Assembly (NCBI RefSeq): GCF_000741175.1
Contig: NZ_JGYS01000001.1
Coordinates: forward strand, 124,001 to 188,000
Reading direction: 5' to 3'
Length of the DNA: 64,000 nucleotides
Origin: Bifidobacterium callitrichos DSM 23973
GTDB lineage: Bacteria > Actinomycetota > Actinomycetes > Actinomycetales > Bifidobacteriaceae
Each line of letters opens with the position of its first letter. The first letter of the stretch is position 1. The position numbers were made by a program, and so were the translations under genes. This document shows, in pieces, positions 7,975-17,775 of this stretch. Below the pieces are notes generated by a model. That model worked only from the letters and a program-made list of their open reading frames with translations. It searched no databases and was not told where the DNA came from.

Positions 7975-8851
7975 ATCGCAGGTAGGTGCGGTCGTCGAAC
8001 GACTTCAGGCCGGCCGTGAAACCCTTCGTGGAACGGTATTCGCGGATGAGCTGCGGGTCCTCACGGCGCAGCCGCTCCAGCTCGTGTTCCGAATCGTCCA
8101 ACGTGGGTGCGAGTAGGGGATAGCCGTCCGAGGCGAGCACCACCTCGTCACCGGGACGGACAAGCACGACGTGGATCGGATACGTCGGATCGGTGAACCC
8201 GTCGAATACGAAATAGCCGTATTCGCCCCGTCGGTTCGCGAACTGCGACTGGAGCCGCAGGAACGGCAGGATCATCTCGCGTGCGGGATCGTCGGGTGGC
8301 ATGCGTGCTCCGGCTGCGGTCTCGGCGTCACCGACATCGTCCAAGGTGTCCTGTTCGCCCTCCGCGTCCCGTTTCTTGCCTGCTTCCATGAGCCGCAAAG
8401 CCTGCGCCGCGAACGACCGCAGGTCGCCCAGCAGCTCGTCCACCTTTTTCAACGTGGGCGTTTGCACGCCGTTGACCATGATCTGGCAGTCGCCGAACAG
8501 CCACGCCTCGCCCTTCGACACGCTATACACCACGGCATTGGCCTGCAGACGTTCCAACGGCTCATGCTCGAAGAACGACGGGCCCAGCGGATGCGCCTGA
8601 TACGCGGCCCGGAACCGTTCATCCACCAGATACTGGACGTCCCTCATGCCCGCATCTGCGGGCAGCGACGCCAGTACATCCAGCATCGCCTCCTTCGCCA
8701 CCACGCCGCCGCTCGGATCCCACGGATGACGCACGCTCTTGCCGGTCACGCCATCCACCACCGCGGCGAACCGATCCGAGACGAACAGCCCGTCCTCATT
8801 GAGCGTCTGATCCGTATGCTTGCCTCGGCAGCATTGCTCGATGATTCTCAT
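7964..8851 (-). CDS. PP2C-like (PPM family) phosphatase domain protein
   Basis: This 295-residue cytoplasmic protein has NEDG at 18-21 and VVDGVTG at 31-37, matching the metal-binding start of PPM phosphatases. GDEVVLASDGYP (about 230-245) and SFDDRTYLRF at the C-terminus match the other conserved Asp blocks. An acidic insert of about 45 residues (KKRDAEGEQDTLDDVGDAET) separates two halves. The substrate is unknown. It is transcribed away from the next gene. Confidence 0.7.
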   Translation of the reverse strand: MRIIEQCCRGKHTDQTLNEDGLFVSDRFAAVVDGVTGKSVRHPWDPSGGVVAKEAMLDVLASLPADAGMRDVQYLVDERFRAAYQAHPLGPSFFEHEPLERLQANAVVYSVSKGEAWLFGDCQIMVNGVQTPTLKKVDELLGDLRSFAAQALRLMEAGKKRDAEGEQDTLDDVGDAETAAGARMPPDDPAREMILPFLRLQSQFANRRGEYGYFVFDGFTDPTYPIHVVLVRPGDEVVLASDGYPLLAPTLDDSEHELERLRREDPQLIREYRSTKGFTAGLKSFDDRTYLRFIA

Positions 8852-9090
8852 AAGACACCTCCGACGTCACGACGATTCCGTCATCCACCGTGATCCACTG
8901 TATCCATCGTGTATCCTCCGTGCATCCGTGCCCCACGGATGGCCGTTTCTTGGTCAGTCCTCCCGATTACCCTGAGAATGTTCACCACCGCATCGGACGG
9001 ATTCGACCGGACGCTTTCGGCAGACGATTGCGATGACGGCCGATTTCCGCTGCGATTCCGCCATACGATGGCGCAAGCAAGGGAGACCGC

Positions 9091-10080
9091 ATGACCGACG
9101 TGCAGGACAGGAACGTCACCGACGACGAACGTGACGAACACAACGAACGAAACGGCAGTCAGGTCGATATCGTGCCGCTGGACGCTCCCGGCATGCGTTC
9201 GCCGATCGAAGCGCCCGACTTCGACGAGCTCATTCGCCCGGTCGAGCTCAAACGCAGGCGTCCTCCGCTGCCGACCATCATCGGCACCATCGTCGCCGTA
9301 ATCGCGGTCATCGCGGTGGTCGTGGCGCTGATCGTGCTCAAGCCGTTCTCCGCCGTACGCGCCTCCGACTATTCGACGGCTGCGCAGCAGACCTCCACGA
9401 TGGCCAAGCAGTACGCGGCCACGTCGGCGGCCGTCGATGACGCGTTCAAGTTCCTCTACGCACAGGGCGTCTCCTATGACGCCTCCAAGGAGCAGACCCT
9501 CAAGGCGCAGGCCTCCAAACTCGGCAAATCGGTGGACGCATTCGCCGATCTGCGGGCGGCCAAGGATCCCGACGTACTCGCCGCGTACACCGTCTACGCC
9601 ACGCAGGCCAAGCATTTCGTGCGATTGTCCGAGAACCTGGCGGATTCCGCACAGCCGCTGTCCGCAATGGTCACGGCATGCGGCAAGACCCCCAGCGGCA
9701 CGATGTACGATGCCGATTTCATCACCAACTATGAGCAGTACATCGCCACGTGCAAGGCCGCGGTGGAGCCTCTGGACGACGCGAAGGCACAGGTCGTCTC
9801 CGAGTTCTCCTCCACCCTCGGACGCACGCTCGATCAGATGACCGCGATCATCAACCAGATGAAGGCGATCGGCGATCCCTCGTCGTATTCCTCCAGCTCC
9901 GATCAGGGCAAGCAGCTGAAGGATCTCTCCTCGCAGCTCGTCGACCTCGACACCTCCTACGGCGCGCTCAACACCCTTCAGGAGCAGCTGCGTCAGTCAC
10001 GGGAGAACGCGGACCCGACCGCCCTGCTCGACAAACTCAACGTCGCGATCCAACAGGGATACCAGCGCAACGGCAAGTAG
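9091..10080 (+). CDS. Membrane-anchored protein with helical extracytoplasmic domain
   Basis: The 329 residues comprise an acidic cytoplasmic N-terminus of about 55 residues, a basic stop KRRRPP, one TM segment at about 61-85 (IIGTIVAVIAVIAVVVALIV) and a long Ala/Gln/Ser-rich, probably helical domain outside. No enzymatic motif is visible. It lies just upstream of aroA with a 139-base gap. Role unknown. Confidence 0.75.
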   Translation: MTDVQDRNVTDDERDEHNERNGSQVDIVPLDAPGMRSPIEAPDFDELIRPVELKRRRPPLPTIIGTIVAVIAVIAVVVALIVLKPFSAVRASDYSTAAQQTSTMAKQYAATSAAVDDAFKFLYAQGVSYDASKEQTLKAQASKLGKSVDAFADLRAAKDPDVLAAYTVYATQAKHFVRLSENLADSAQPLSAMVTACGKTPSGTMYDADFITNYEQYIATCKAAVEPLDDAKAQVVSEFSSTLGRTLDQMTAIINQMKAIGDPSSYSSSSDQGKQLKDLSSQLVDLDTSYGALNTLQEQLRQSRENADPTALLDKLNVAIQQGYQRNGK

Positions 10081-10219
10081 CGTCCGTTCGTCCCCACATG
10101 GGGCTTGGCGATGTTGATGGTCCGTCCGACGAATGCCTGAGACGAACGCCCGGCCGATAGTGACACTGCGGTGGACATGCGGCTTCTTCAGTTCGCAGAC
10201 GCCTTATACGATGGGGCGT

Positions 10220-11557
10220 ATGAGCGAAACGAAGCATGAGAGCCTGTGGGCCGCGCCCACGCCCGATGGCCCGATCGACGCGACCATCACCATCCCCGGC
10301 AGCAAGTCCCTGTCGAACCGGTATCTGATCCTCGCCGCATTGGGATCGAAGCCGGTCACGCTGGTGGGACTGCTGCGCTCCCGGGACACCGAATTGATGA
10401 TGGGTGCCCTTGAGGCGCTTGGCGTGACCTGTGCCGTCGATCCGGACAACGACACCACCGTTACCGTGACGCCCCCGGCCTCCGGCCGCTTCCGCGGCAA
10501 TGTGGACGTATTCTGCGGCCTCGCCGGAACCGTGATGCGATTTGTGCCCGGTCTCGCGCTGTTCGCAGACGATGCCGTGCGATTCGACGGCGACGAACAG
10601 GCGTACGCACGTCCGATGAAGCCCGTACTCGACGGACTCGAGCAGTTGGGTGCGACGATCGAATACCACGGTGAGGAGGGCTTCCTGCCGTTCACGGTCA
10701 CGCCGCCGAAGACATTGCCGGATTCCCTTGCCAAGGTGTCGATCGACTCCTCCGGTTCGTCCCAGTTCATCTCCGGACTGCTGCTTGTCGGCTCGCGTCT
10801 GCCCGCAGGACTCGAACTGACGCACACGGGGGAGAGGACCCCGAGCCTGCCGCACATCCGCATGACCGTCGCCGACGTCAACGGCGCCGGCGGCCATGCC
10901 ACGGCCGATGAGGCGCATCACCTGTGGAGTGTCGAACACCGCGAACTTCAGCTGCCCGAGCGCGTGGTCGTCGAACCGGACCTGTCGAACGCGGCGCCGT
11001 TCCTCGGAGCGGCGCTGATCGCCGGAGGGCGTGTCCGCGTGCCCCACTGGCCGGTCGAGACCACCCAGCCCGGCGGTCTCCTGCCCGGATATCTTGAGGC
11101 GATGGGCGCGCGCATCACGTTCCCCGAGGAGAACGGCGTGCGCTACTGTGCCGTGGAATCCGACGGGAGCATCCATGGCCTCGGCGACTTCGACCTGACT
11201 GCGGCCGGTGAGATCGCGCCCTCCCTGGCGGCGATCCTCGTCTTCGCCGACAAGCCCACGAACATGATCGGCATCGGACATCTGCGCGGCCATGAGACGA
11301 ACAGACTCGCCGCACTCGTCACTGAGATCACGCGGATCGGCGGTCAGGCGGCCGAGCTTCCGGACGGCATCGCCATCACGCCGGTGCCGGCGGACCGGCT
11401 GCACGGCGCGGTGATGGAGACCTACGCCGATCACCGCATGGCCACGTTCGCCGCGATGGTCGGACTCAAGGTGCCCGGTGTGGATGTGGTCGACGTCGAA
11501 ACCACCAGAAAGACGCTGCCCGACTTCGTGGGCATGTGGAACAGACTGCTCGGATAG
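10220..11557 (+). CDS. aroA: 3-phosphoshikimate 1-carboxyvinyltransferase (EPSP synthase)
   Basis: It transfers enolpyruvate from PEP to shikimate-3-phosphate in the shikimate pathway. Visible motifs are IPGSKSLSNRYLILAALGS (S3P binding), CGLAGTVMRFVPGL (the PEP-site loop in its actinobacterial form), FDGDEQAYARPMKP and SSGSSQFISGLLL. Length is about 445 residues, normal for the family. I chose the ATG at 10220 (MSETKH); an ATG three codons earlier is possible, and a longer N-terminal reading lacks family similarity. It is convergent with ackA and separated from it by a strong hairpin. Confidence 0.95.
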   Translation: MSETKHESLWAAPTPDGPIDATITIPGSKSLSNRYLILAALGSKPVTLVGLLRSRDTELMMGALEALGVTCAVDPDNDTTVTVTPPASGRFRGNVDVFCGLAGTVMRFVPGLALFADDAVRFDGDEQAYARPMKPVLDGLEQLGATIEYHGEEGFLPFTVTPPKTLPDSLAKVSIDSSGSSQFISGLLLVGSRLPAGLELTHTGERTPSLPHIRMTVADVNGAGGHATADEAHHLWSVEHRELQLPERVVVEPDLSNAAPFLGAALIAGGRVRVPHWPVETTQPGGLLPGYLEAMGARITFPEENGVRYCAVESDGSIHGLGDFDLTAAGEIAPSLAAILVFADKPTNMIGIGHLRGHETNRLAALVTEITRIGGQAAELPDGIAITPVPADRLHGAVMETYADHRMATFAAMVGLKVPGVDVVDVETTRKTLPDFVGMWNRLLG

Positions 11558-11592
11558 CTGTTCGGAAATCCTGACAAGCAGCATCCGGAAAC

Positions 11593-11641
11593 GGCAGGGG
11601 CCTGCATCGGAGTTCGGATGAACCCGATGCAGGCCCCTGCC
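11593..11641. terminator. Bidirectional terminator between aroA and ackA
   Basis: Two 18-base arms (starting GGCAGGGGCCTGC and ending GCAGGCCCCTGCC) flank a 13-base loop, between two convergent genes. Confidence 0.8.
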
Positions 11642-11701
11642 TGTCTTCGCGTCGGATCGCCCGCTTCGGCGGCGACCTGACGGCTCAGGCGATCAGACTA
11701 C

Positions 11702-12931
11702 TTACTTGGCGAACTTGTTGCCGTAGGTGTCCTCGCCGGCCTCGGCGATGGCGGCGGACTTGCGGGCGATGGCCAGCTCCTCGTTGGTCGGGATCACGGC
11801 GATGATCACGGAGGAATCCGGCGTGGAGATGATGCGCGGCTGCTTGGAACGGGTCGCGTTCTTCTCCTCGTCCAGCTTGACGCCGAACGGAGCGAGCTTG
11901 TCGCACACCATCTTGCGCACGATGTCATCGTTCTCGCCGACACCGGCGGTGAAGGTGATCACGTCGCAGCCACCCATCTGGTAGGTGTAGTTGCCGATGT
12001 AGCTGACGATGCGGTGCACGTAGACGTCGAGGGCCAGCTTGGCGTCCTCGTTGCCCTCGGCCACCAGACGGTGGACCTCGCGCAGATCGCCGAAGCCGGT
12101 CATGCCCATCATGCCGGAGCGCTTGTTGAACAGGGCGTCGAGCTCGTCGACGTTCATGTGGGCGTTGCGGATCAGGTGGAAGACCACGGCCGGGTCGATG
12201 TCACCGGTACGGCCGCCCATGACGAGGCCCTCGAGCGGGGTCAGACCCATGGAGGTCTCGACCGGCTTGCCGGACACCTCGGCGGAGGCGGAGGCACCGT
12301 TGCCGATGTGCAGGACGATCTGCTTGAGACCCTCGGCCGGCTTGCCGACGACCTCCGGCACCACGGAGGAGATGAACTCGTGGGAGGTGCCGTGGGCGCC
12401 GTAGCGGCGGATATGGTACTGATCGGCGATCTCCTTGTTCAGCGCGTAGGTGCTGGCGGCCTTCGGCAGCTGGAAGAAGAAGGAGGAGTCGAAGACGAAG
12501 ATCTGCGGCACGTCCGGCAGCAGGGAGCGCATGACCTCGGCGCCCTTGGCCTCCGGGCCGTTGTGCAGCGGGGCGAGCACGGCAAGATCCTTGACCTGGT
12601 TGATGGTCTTGTCGGTGACCAGCGCCGGCTTCGGGAAGATGGAGCCGCCCTGGACGACGCGGTGGCCGACGGCCACGATGCCCGCCTCGGACAGGTTCGG
12701 ACCATACTCCTCGAAGAAGCCGAGCACGCGCTTGAGGCCCTGCTCGTGATCGTGGATCGGCTCCTCGAGCTCGTGCTTCTCGCCGTTGTACTCGTGCTTG
12801 TAGTGGCCGTCGATCGGCTCGCCGATCTTCTCGACGAGGCCGGAAGCGAGGCCTTCGCCGGTTTCAAGGTCGACCAGCTGGTACTTGATAGAGCTGGAAC
12901 CGGAATTGATGACAAGGACGGTTTTCGCCAT
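11702..12931 (-). CDS. ackA: Acetate kinase
   Basis: It interconverts acetyl phosphate + ADP and acetate + ATP, the ATP-yielding end of the bifid shunt. Motifs include VLVINSGSSSIKYQL (N-terminal phosphate loop), GHRVVQGG, RRYGAHGTSH, HIGNGAS and FTAGVGEND. VFDSSFF replaces the usual FDTAFH but keeps the catalytic Asp. Length is 409 residues. The ATG at 12931 is chosen because GGAGG lies 9 bases upstream, whereas an ATG three codons earlier abuts it. It is the second gene of pta-ackA, 82 bases after pta. Confidence 0.95.
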   Translation of the reverse strand: MAKTVLVINSGSSSIKYQLVDLETGEGLASGLVEKIGEPIDGHYKHEYNGEKHELEEPIHDHEQGLKRVLGFFEEYGPNLSEAGIVAVGHRVVQGGSIFPKPALVTDKTINQVKDLAVLAPLHNGPEAKGAEVMRSLLPDVPQIFVFDSSFFFQLPKAASTYALNKEIADQYHIRRYGAHGTSHEFISSVVPEVVGKPAEGLKQIVLHIGNGASASAEVSGKPVETSMGLTPLEGLVMGGRTGDIDPAVVFHLIRNAHMNVDELDALFNKRSGMMGMTGFGDLREVHRLVAEGNEDAKLALDVYVHRIVSYIGNYTYQMGGCDVITFTAGVGENDDIVRKMVCDKLAPFGVKLDEEKNATRSKQPRIISTPDSSVIIAVIPTNEELAIARKSAAIAEAGEDTYGNKFAK

Positions 12932-13013
12932 TGTGGGCATCCTCCATTGTGATTTGTCTGTTTCCCGCTGACACGGGTTACCGTTAGTCAGACTACTCGC
13001 TACTTACTACAAA

Positions 13014-14684
13014 CTACTGGGCTTCGATGGCGGTCAGGGCGATCGTGTTGATGATGTCCTGAACGAGGGCGCCGCGGCTCAGATCGTTGACAGGCTTGTT
13101 GAGACCCTGCAGGATCGGTCCGATGGCGAGTGCCCCGGAGGAGCGCTGCACGGCCTTGTACCCGATGTTGCCGGCGCACAGGTCCGGGAAGACGAACACG
13201 TTGACGTGACCCGCCACATCGTTGCCCTTGGCCTTGGTGGCGGCCACGGTCGGCGACCATGCGGCATCGAACTGGATGGAGCCGACGACCGGCAGATCCG
13301 GCGCCTTCTCCTTGAGCAGACGGGTGGCCTCCTCGACGACGTCCACATCCGGGCCCTTGCCCGAGCCGAGCGTGGAGTAGGAGAGCATGCCGACCTTCGG
13401 ATCGATGCCGAACGCCCTTGCGGTCTCGGCGGACTGCAGCGCGATCTCGGAAAGCTGTTCGGCGTCCGGGTTCAAGTTGATCGCGCAGTCGGCGAACACG
13501 GCCACATGATCCTTGAAGCACATGAGGAACGAGCCGGAGACGAGCTTCTGGCCGGGCTTGGTCTTGATGACCTGCAGAGCCGGGCGCACGGTGTTAGCGG
13601 TGGAGTTGATCGAACCGGAGACGAGGCCATCGGCGTAGCCGAGCACGACAAGCATCGTGCCGAAGTAGCTCGCGTCCTTCAGCTGCTGGCGGGCCTGCTC
13701 CTCGGTCATGCCCTTCTTGGCGCGCAGTTCGCACAGCTTGGCGACCATCGGCATGAGCACGTTCTCGTCGTCGATCGCCTGGAAGCGGGCGCGGTCCAGA
13801 TGGTTCAGCCCGAGCTCCCTGCCGCGGGCGAGGATCGCGTTCTTGTCGCCGACGATGATGAGGTTGACGATCTCGCGCTGGAGCAGGTAGTCGGCCGCCT
13901 TGATGATGCGGTCCTCCTCGCCTTCGGGCAGAACGATCGTCTTCTTGTTGGTCTTGGCCTTGCCGAGCAGGGAGAACTGGAAGGCGTACGGGGTGATGGG
14001 GAAGGTCACGTCCACGTTGAGCGCCGCGAGCACCTCCTCGGTGGGCACGTTCTTGCGGAACGTCTCCAGAGCCACGTCCTTGGTGGAGGCGTCGGTGAAC
14101 TGCACCTGCGGGATCGTCCACACCGGCAGACCATACTTGGCGAGCGTCTCCTTGACGGAGAAGGCGTGGCGCGGCTCGCAGCCGGTCACGAAGATGCCGA
14201 GCACCTTGTTGCCGGCGGCCTCCATGCCCTCGATGGAAAGTTTGACGGTCTCGTCGAGCTCGTGCGGCCAGCGGTCGATGGTGGCGATGGTCAGGAACAC
14301 GCCGGCCTCGAGATCGGCGGCCACGTTCGCGTTGAACTCGTAGGTGGTCGGATCGTTGACGTGGGACTTGTCCGTGCCGACGATCAGCGCGGCCTCGGCG
14401 CGGGAGACTTCGAGCGCGTCGTTGAAGGCGCCGACGATGTCGCCGCGGGCGGTCTCCTTGTCGCGCCTGACCTCATGGATGTCGAGGCCGGTCGACAGGG
14501 CCACGCCGAGTCCGGCGTTGGATGCGGCCAGCAGCACCGGGGTGAAGTCGTCGTGATTGGACACGGCGGGGCGGAACACCATCGTCTTGTACTTCGAGGT
14601 CAGTGCATTGAGCACGCCGTAGGCCACGACGTTGCGGCCATTGGCGCCTTCCGGGCTAGCGATATACACACGGGTTACGGTCAC
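13014..14684 (-). CDS. pta: Phosphate acetyltransferase
   Basis: It converts acetyl-CoA + Pi and acetyl phosphate + CoA. The 556 residues comprise an N-terminal BioD-like/DRTGG-type region (RVYIASPEGANGRNVV onward) and a C-terminal catalytic PTA domain (KKTIVLPEGEEDRIIKAAD, SGSINSTANTVRPALQ, FPDLCAGNIGYK). It starts at a GTG at 14684 because AAAGGAG precedes it; the frame is open upstream through both tRNA-Ala genes, but that extension is not protein-like. The operon with ackA is conserved in bifidobacteria, where it works downstream of phosphoketolase. Confidence 0.95.
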   Translation of the reverse strand: MTVTRVYIASPEGANGRNVVAYGVLNALTSKYKTMVFRPAVSNHDDFTPVLLAASNAGLGVALSTGLDIHEVRRDKETARGDIVGAFNDALEVSRAEAALIVGTDKSHVNDPTTYEFNANVAADLEAGVFLTIATIDRWPHELDETVKLSIEGMEAAGNKVLGIFVTGCEPRHAFSVKETLAKYGLPVWTIPQVQFTDASTKDVALETFRKNVPTEEVLAALNVDVTFPITPYAFQFSLLGKAKTNKKTIVLPEGEEDRIIKAADYLLQREIVNLIIVGDKNAILARGRELGLNHLDRARFQAIDDENVLMPMVAKLCELRAKKGMTEEQARQQLKDASYFGTMLVVLGYADGLVSGSINSTANTVRPALQVIKTKPGQKLVSGSFLMCFKDHVAVFADCAINLNPDAEQLSEIALQSAETARAFGIDPKVGMLSYSTLGSGKGPDVDVVEEATRLLKEKAPDLPVVGSIQFDAAWSPTVAATKAKGNDVAGHVNVFVFPDLCAGNIGYKAVQRSSGALAIGPILQGLNKPVNDLSRGALVQDIINTIALTAIEAQ

Positions 14685-14833
14685 GATGTCTTGTCTCCTT
14701 TGATAACAGGTAGGGACCTCGCCCATTATAACGACGGTTTGTTGACGCCAACGGTATCGGGGGAGAGTTTTGTAGGACCGAACAACGAAAAATCCCGGAC
14801 CGCTCTTGTAAAGCGATCCGGGATCCGTGATCG

Positions 14834-14906
14834 TGGAGCTAAGGGGATTCGAACCCCTGACCCTCTCCATGCCATGGAGATGCGCTACCAGCTGCGCCAT
14901 AGCCCC
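14834..14906 (-). tRNA. tRNA-Ala (GGC), copy 1
   Basis: The cloverleaf has acceptor GGGGCTA/TAGCTCC, anticodon loop ATGGCAT (GGC), T-arm GGGGTTCGAATCCCC and discriminator A; CCA is not encoded. An identical copy lies 120 bp away, and both sit upstream of pta on the same strand. Confidence 0.95.
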
Positions 14907-14953
14907 GTGTTGAGTTATGTGGTGAACAAGTTCGACTGTGTCGGCTTGTTTCG

Positions 14954-15026
14954 TGGAGCTAAGGGGATTCGAACCCCTGACCCTCTCCATGCCATGGAGA
15001 TGCGCTACCAGCTGCGCCATAGCCCC
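14954..15026 (-). tRNA. tRNA-Ala (GGC), copy 2
   Basis: Identical in sequence to the copy at 14834-14906 and 120 bp away. Identity includes several bases flanking the 3' end, indicating a recent tandem duplication or gene conversion. Confidence 0.95.
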
Positions 15027-15172
15027 GTGTTCAATTGTTTGGCTTGCTTTTTGAGCCTCGTATACATTACGACGACATGCGGATTCCGGCAAATACGGCG
15101 TGTCGCGTGTGTGTCGCACACATGAACCGCAGTGCCGGAATCCTTTGTTTCCGGGCTTTTCCCAAGCCTTTC

Positions 15173-15880
15173 CTAGCGTTCGCGCTCCCATTCGGGGGTG
15201 TCGGCGACGGCGGGACCGTGGTTGTAGTCCGTCAGTCGCCAACGTACTGAACCGTCCGGCAGATCCATCGGATCGAGTCTGACCCAGTGCGCGTTGCGCA
15301 TCGCTGTGAACGTCGAGAACGTGGGATCGACCTCGTTCACCCCAAGCAGGGTCTGCAGGGTCTGAGCGATCCATGCCCCGTGCGAGAAGACGAACAGGTC
15401 GGTGTCGTCCCCGGCGAGCGTGGACCAGTAGGAGAGCGCCTCGACGCCTCGGGAACCCACGTGCTCCTTGGGTTCGGCGCCGTACTTGAGTTCACCGCCC
15501 TGATGCAGCCTCCACGAGCGGAAGTCCTCGGGGTAGCGTTCGGCCAGTTCGGCCACGGCATGGCCGTCCCAGTCTCCGAAGCTGCGTTCGCGCACGCGCG
15601 TGTCGTCATGCACCTCGACTCCCGCCTCGACGCCACCGAGCACGTCGGCGAACGCCTGCGCGGTGGCGTGGGCGCGGGAGAGATCGGAGCATACGATCAG
15701 TCTGCTGCTTGTCTCGGGACGCTGATCGACATACACGGCCTTGAGCCATGCGGCGGTCTGGGCCACCTGCCAGCGGCCCACGGCGTCCAGCGGGATGTCG
15801 ACCTGTCCCTGCAGCTTGTGCGCCGCGTTGTAAGAGGTGCGTCCGTGGCGCACCAAGAAGATGGAACGGACGTGTTTCAT
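15173..15880 (-). CDS. Histidine phosphatase (phosphoglycerate mutase-like) family protein
   Basis: LVRHGRTSYN near residue 9 carries the phosphorylated His in the RHG motif, and VFSHGAWIAQTLQ carries the second catalytic His. Length is 235 residues. It is probably a phosphatase rather than a glycolytic mutase; substrate unknown. It overlaps rsfS by ATGA, which fixes the start and implies translational coupling. It is a clear paralogue of the gene at 28250, sharing QGQ(V/I)D(I/V)PLD and MRNA(H/C)W blocks. Confidence 0.88.
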   Translation of the reverse strand: MKHVRSIFLVRHGRTSYNAAHKLQGQVDIPLDAVGRWQVAQTAAWLKAVYVDQRPETSSRLIVCSDLSRAHATAQAFADVLGGVEAGVEVHDDTRVRERSFGDWDGHAVAELAERYPEDFRSWRLHQGGELKYGAEPKEHVGSRGVEALSYWSTLAGDDTDLFVFSHGAWIAQTLQTLLGVNEVDPTFSTFTAMRNAHWVRLDPMDLPDGSVRWRLTDYNHGPAVADTPEWERER

Positions 15881-16293
15881 CGTTCCACGCTTTCCACCGC
15901 AATGTTCTCCGGATGCGCGCTCTCCGGATGCTCGAGTTCGAGATCGATCTGCGGGCAGTCGCGCCACAGGCGTTCGAGACCGTAGAACTCGCGCGACTCC
16001 TCGTGCATGACGTGGATCACGTAGTCGCCGTAGTCGAGCAGCACCCACTGGCCTTCGGTCAGTCCCTCACGCTCGCGCGGGCTGCGTCCGCCGCACTTGA
16101 CGTACAGGTCCTTTTCGATCTCCTCGGCCACGGCGAGCACCTGGCGTTCGTTGGACGCGCCGGCGATCATCACGATGTCGGTGATGCCCAGAGGGCCGGT
16201 CACGTCGAAGGCGACGATGTCGGTGGCCTTGACTCGGTCGGCCGCCTGGGCGGCGATGCGGATGTCGTCGATGGATGACTGCAATGCGGGCAT
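15877..16293 (-). CDS. rsfS: Ribosome silencing factor RsfS
   Basis: The 138-residue protein matches RsfS/DUF143, which binds ribosomal protein uL14 and blocks 30S-50S joining in starvation. Visible are AFDVTGPLGITDIVMIAGAS and GQWVLLDYGDYVIHVMHEES with YGLERLWRD at the end, all hallmark blocks. It is expressed after glmU on the same strand and overlaps the next phosphatase gene by 4 bases. Confidence 0.95.
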   Translation of the reverse strand: MPALQSSIDDIRIAAQAADRVKATDIVAFDVTGPLGITDIVMIAGASNERQVLAVAEEIEKDLYVKCGGRSPREREGLTEGQWVLLDYGDYVIHVMHEESREFYGLERLWRDCPQIDLELEHPESAHPENIAVESVER

Positions 16294-16383
16294 GGATCTC
16301 CTCTATGCGGTTGTATGTCTATGCGGTTATGTCGGTTATGTCGGTGCGTTCGCGTTGGTGCGCACGTATGGTCGGGCTGCGGC

Positions 16384-17775
16384 TCAGCGCTCCCAGGCGG
16401 GCTTCCAGCCCTCGACGTTGTGCTGCGTGTTCTCGGAGTAGACCATCGTGTCGTCGGGCACGGGATGACGGACGACGGATCCGGCGCCGGTGGTCACGTT
16501 GTCGCCGACCTCGACGGGGGCCACGAACAGGTTGCCGGCGCCGACGTGGCATCCGGCCCCGATGTGCGTCTTGTTCTTGTGCACGCCATCGTAGTTGGCG
16601 GTGATGGTGCCGCCGCCGATGTTGGTGTGGTCGCCGAGCGTGGCGTCGCCCATGTAGCTCAGGTGCGGCACCTTGGTGCCGTTGCCGATGTGCGCCTTCT
16701 TCATCTCGACGAACGCGCCGGCCTTCGATTCCTCGCCCAGTTCGTTGCCGGGACGCAGGTACGTCCACGGTCCGATGTTCGCGGCGCGGCCGATGTGCGT
16801 CTCCTGCACGCGGGAGCGCTCGACGGTGGCCTCGGCATCGACGGTGGCGTCGATGAGCGTGGTGTACGGGCCGACCACGGCCTCCTCGCCGATGACGGTA
16901 TGACCCTGCAGGAAGCATCCGGGCAGGATCACCGCGTCACGGCCGATCTCGACCTCGTCGTCGATCCACGTGGTCTCCGGATCGAGGATCGTCACGCCGC
17001 CGCGCATCCATGCCTCGCACACGCGACGGTTGTGCGCCTTGGCGAGCGCGGCGAGCTGCACGCGGTCGTTCACGCCCTCGACGCTCAGCGGGTCGGGTGC
17101 GGTGAACGCGCCGACCTTGCCGGCCGAACGGGCGGTCTCGAGCGCGTCGGTCAGGTAGAACTCGCCCTGCGCGTTGTTGGACTTGAGATCCGCGATGGCG
17201 CGCGTGAGCAGTTCGGCGTCGAACACGTACACGGACGTGTTCACCTCCTGCACGGCCAGTTCGCTGCGATTGGCGTCCTTCTGTTCGACGATGCGCAGCA
17301 CGTTGCCGTCACGATCGCGGATGATGCGGCCATAGCCGGTCGGGTCGTCGAGCACGGTCGTCAGGACCGTGGCGCCGTTGCCGGATTCGGTGTGGAAGGC
17401 GACGAGACGTTCCAGCGTGGCGGCGTCGAGCAGCGGCATGTCGGAGGCGGCGATGAGCACCGGGCCGGTGATCGGGCCGTGCTCGGTCAGCTGCGCCATC
17501 GCGCACTGCACGGCACGACCGGTGCCGGGGATGTCGTCCTGGTTGACGATGGTGACCGATTCGTCGTACGACCGGGCCGCCGCGGCGACGCGGTCGGCCT
17601 GGAAGTGGACCACGACCGCGAGGGTTGCCGGATCGAGCGCCCTGACGGAGGCCATCACACGGTTGAGGAAGGTGCGTCCGGCGAAGGTGTGCAGCACCTT
17701 CGGCTTGTTGGAACGCATGCGGGTGCCTTCTCCCGCGGCGAGAACGATTGCGGCGGTCAATGCCGAGGATGCCAT
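16384..17775 (-). CDS. glmU: Bifunctional GlmU: GlcN-1-P acetyltransferase / GlcNAc-1-P uridylyltransferase
   Basis: It makes UDP-GlcNAc for peptidoglycan. The N-terminal nucleotidyltransferase has LAAGEGTRMRSNKPKVLH; the C-terminal left-handed beta-helix (from about residue 250) includes RPGNELGEESKAGAFVEMKK and IGGGTITANYDG, which are acetyltransferase active-site blocks. Length is 463 residues, usual for actinobacteria. The ATG at 17775 is chosen with AAGGGA upstream; the frame is open further into tRNA-Gln, which is not protein-like. Confidence 0.95.
   Translation of the reverse strand: MASSALTAAIVLAAGEGTRMRSNKPKVLHTFAGRTFLNRVMASVRALDPATLAVVVHFQADRVAAAARSYDESVTIVNQDDIPGTGRAVQCAMAQLTEHGPITGPVLIAASDMPLLDAATLERLVAFHTESGNGATVLTTVLDDPTGYGRIIRDRDGNVLRIVEQKDANRSELAVQEVNTSVYVFDAELLTRAIADLKSNNAQGEFYLTDALETARSAGKVGAFTAPDPLSVEGVNDRVQLAALAKAHNRRVCEAWMRGGVTILDPETTWIDDEVEIGRDAVILPGCFLQGHTVIGEEAVVGPYTTLIDATVDAEATVERSRVQETHIGRAANIGPWTYLRPGNELGEESKAGAFVEMKKAHIGNGTKVPHLSYMGDATLGDHTNIGGGTITANYDGVHKNKTHIGAGCHVGAGNLFVAPVEVGDNVTTGAGSVVRHPVPDDTMVYSENTQHNVEGWKPAWER

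Noticed and set aside
13206..15125. Very long plus-strand frame opposite pta and the tRNA-Ala genes
   Set aside because: Shadow of a GC-rich, codon-biased gene; it also runs through two tRNA genes.
14684..15374. N-terminal extension of Pta through the tRNA genes
   Set aside because: The frame is open by chance; AAAGGAG and a GTG at 14684 give the family-typical N-terminus.
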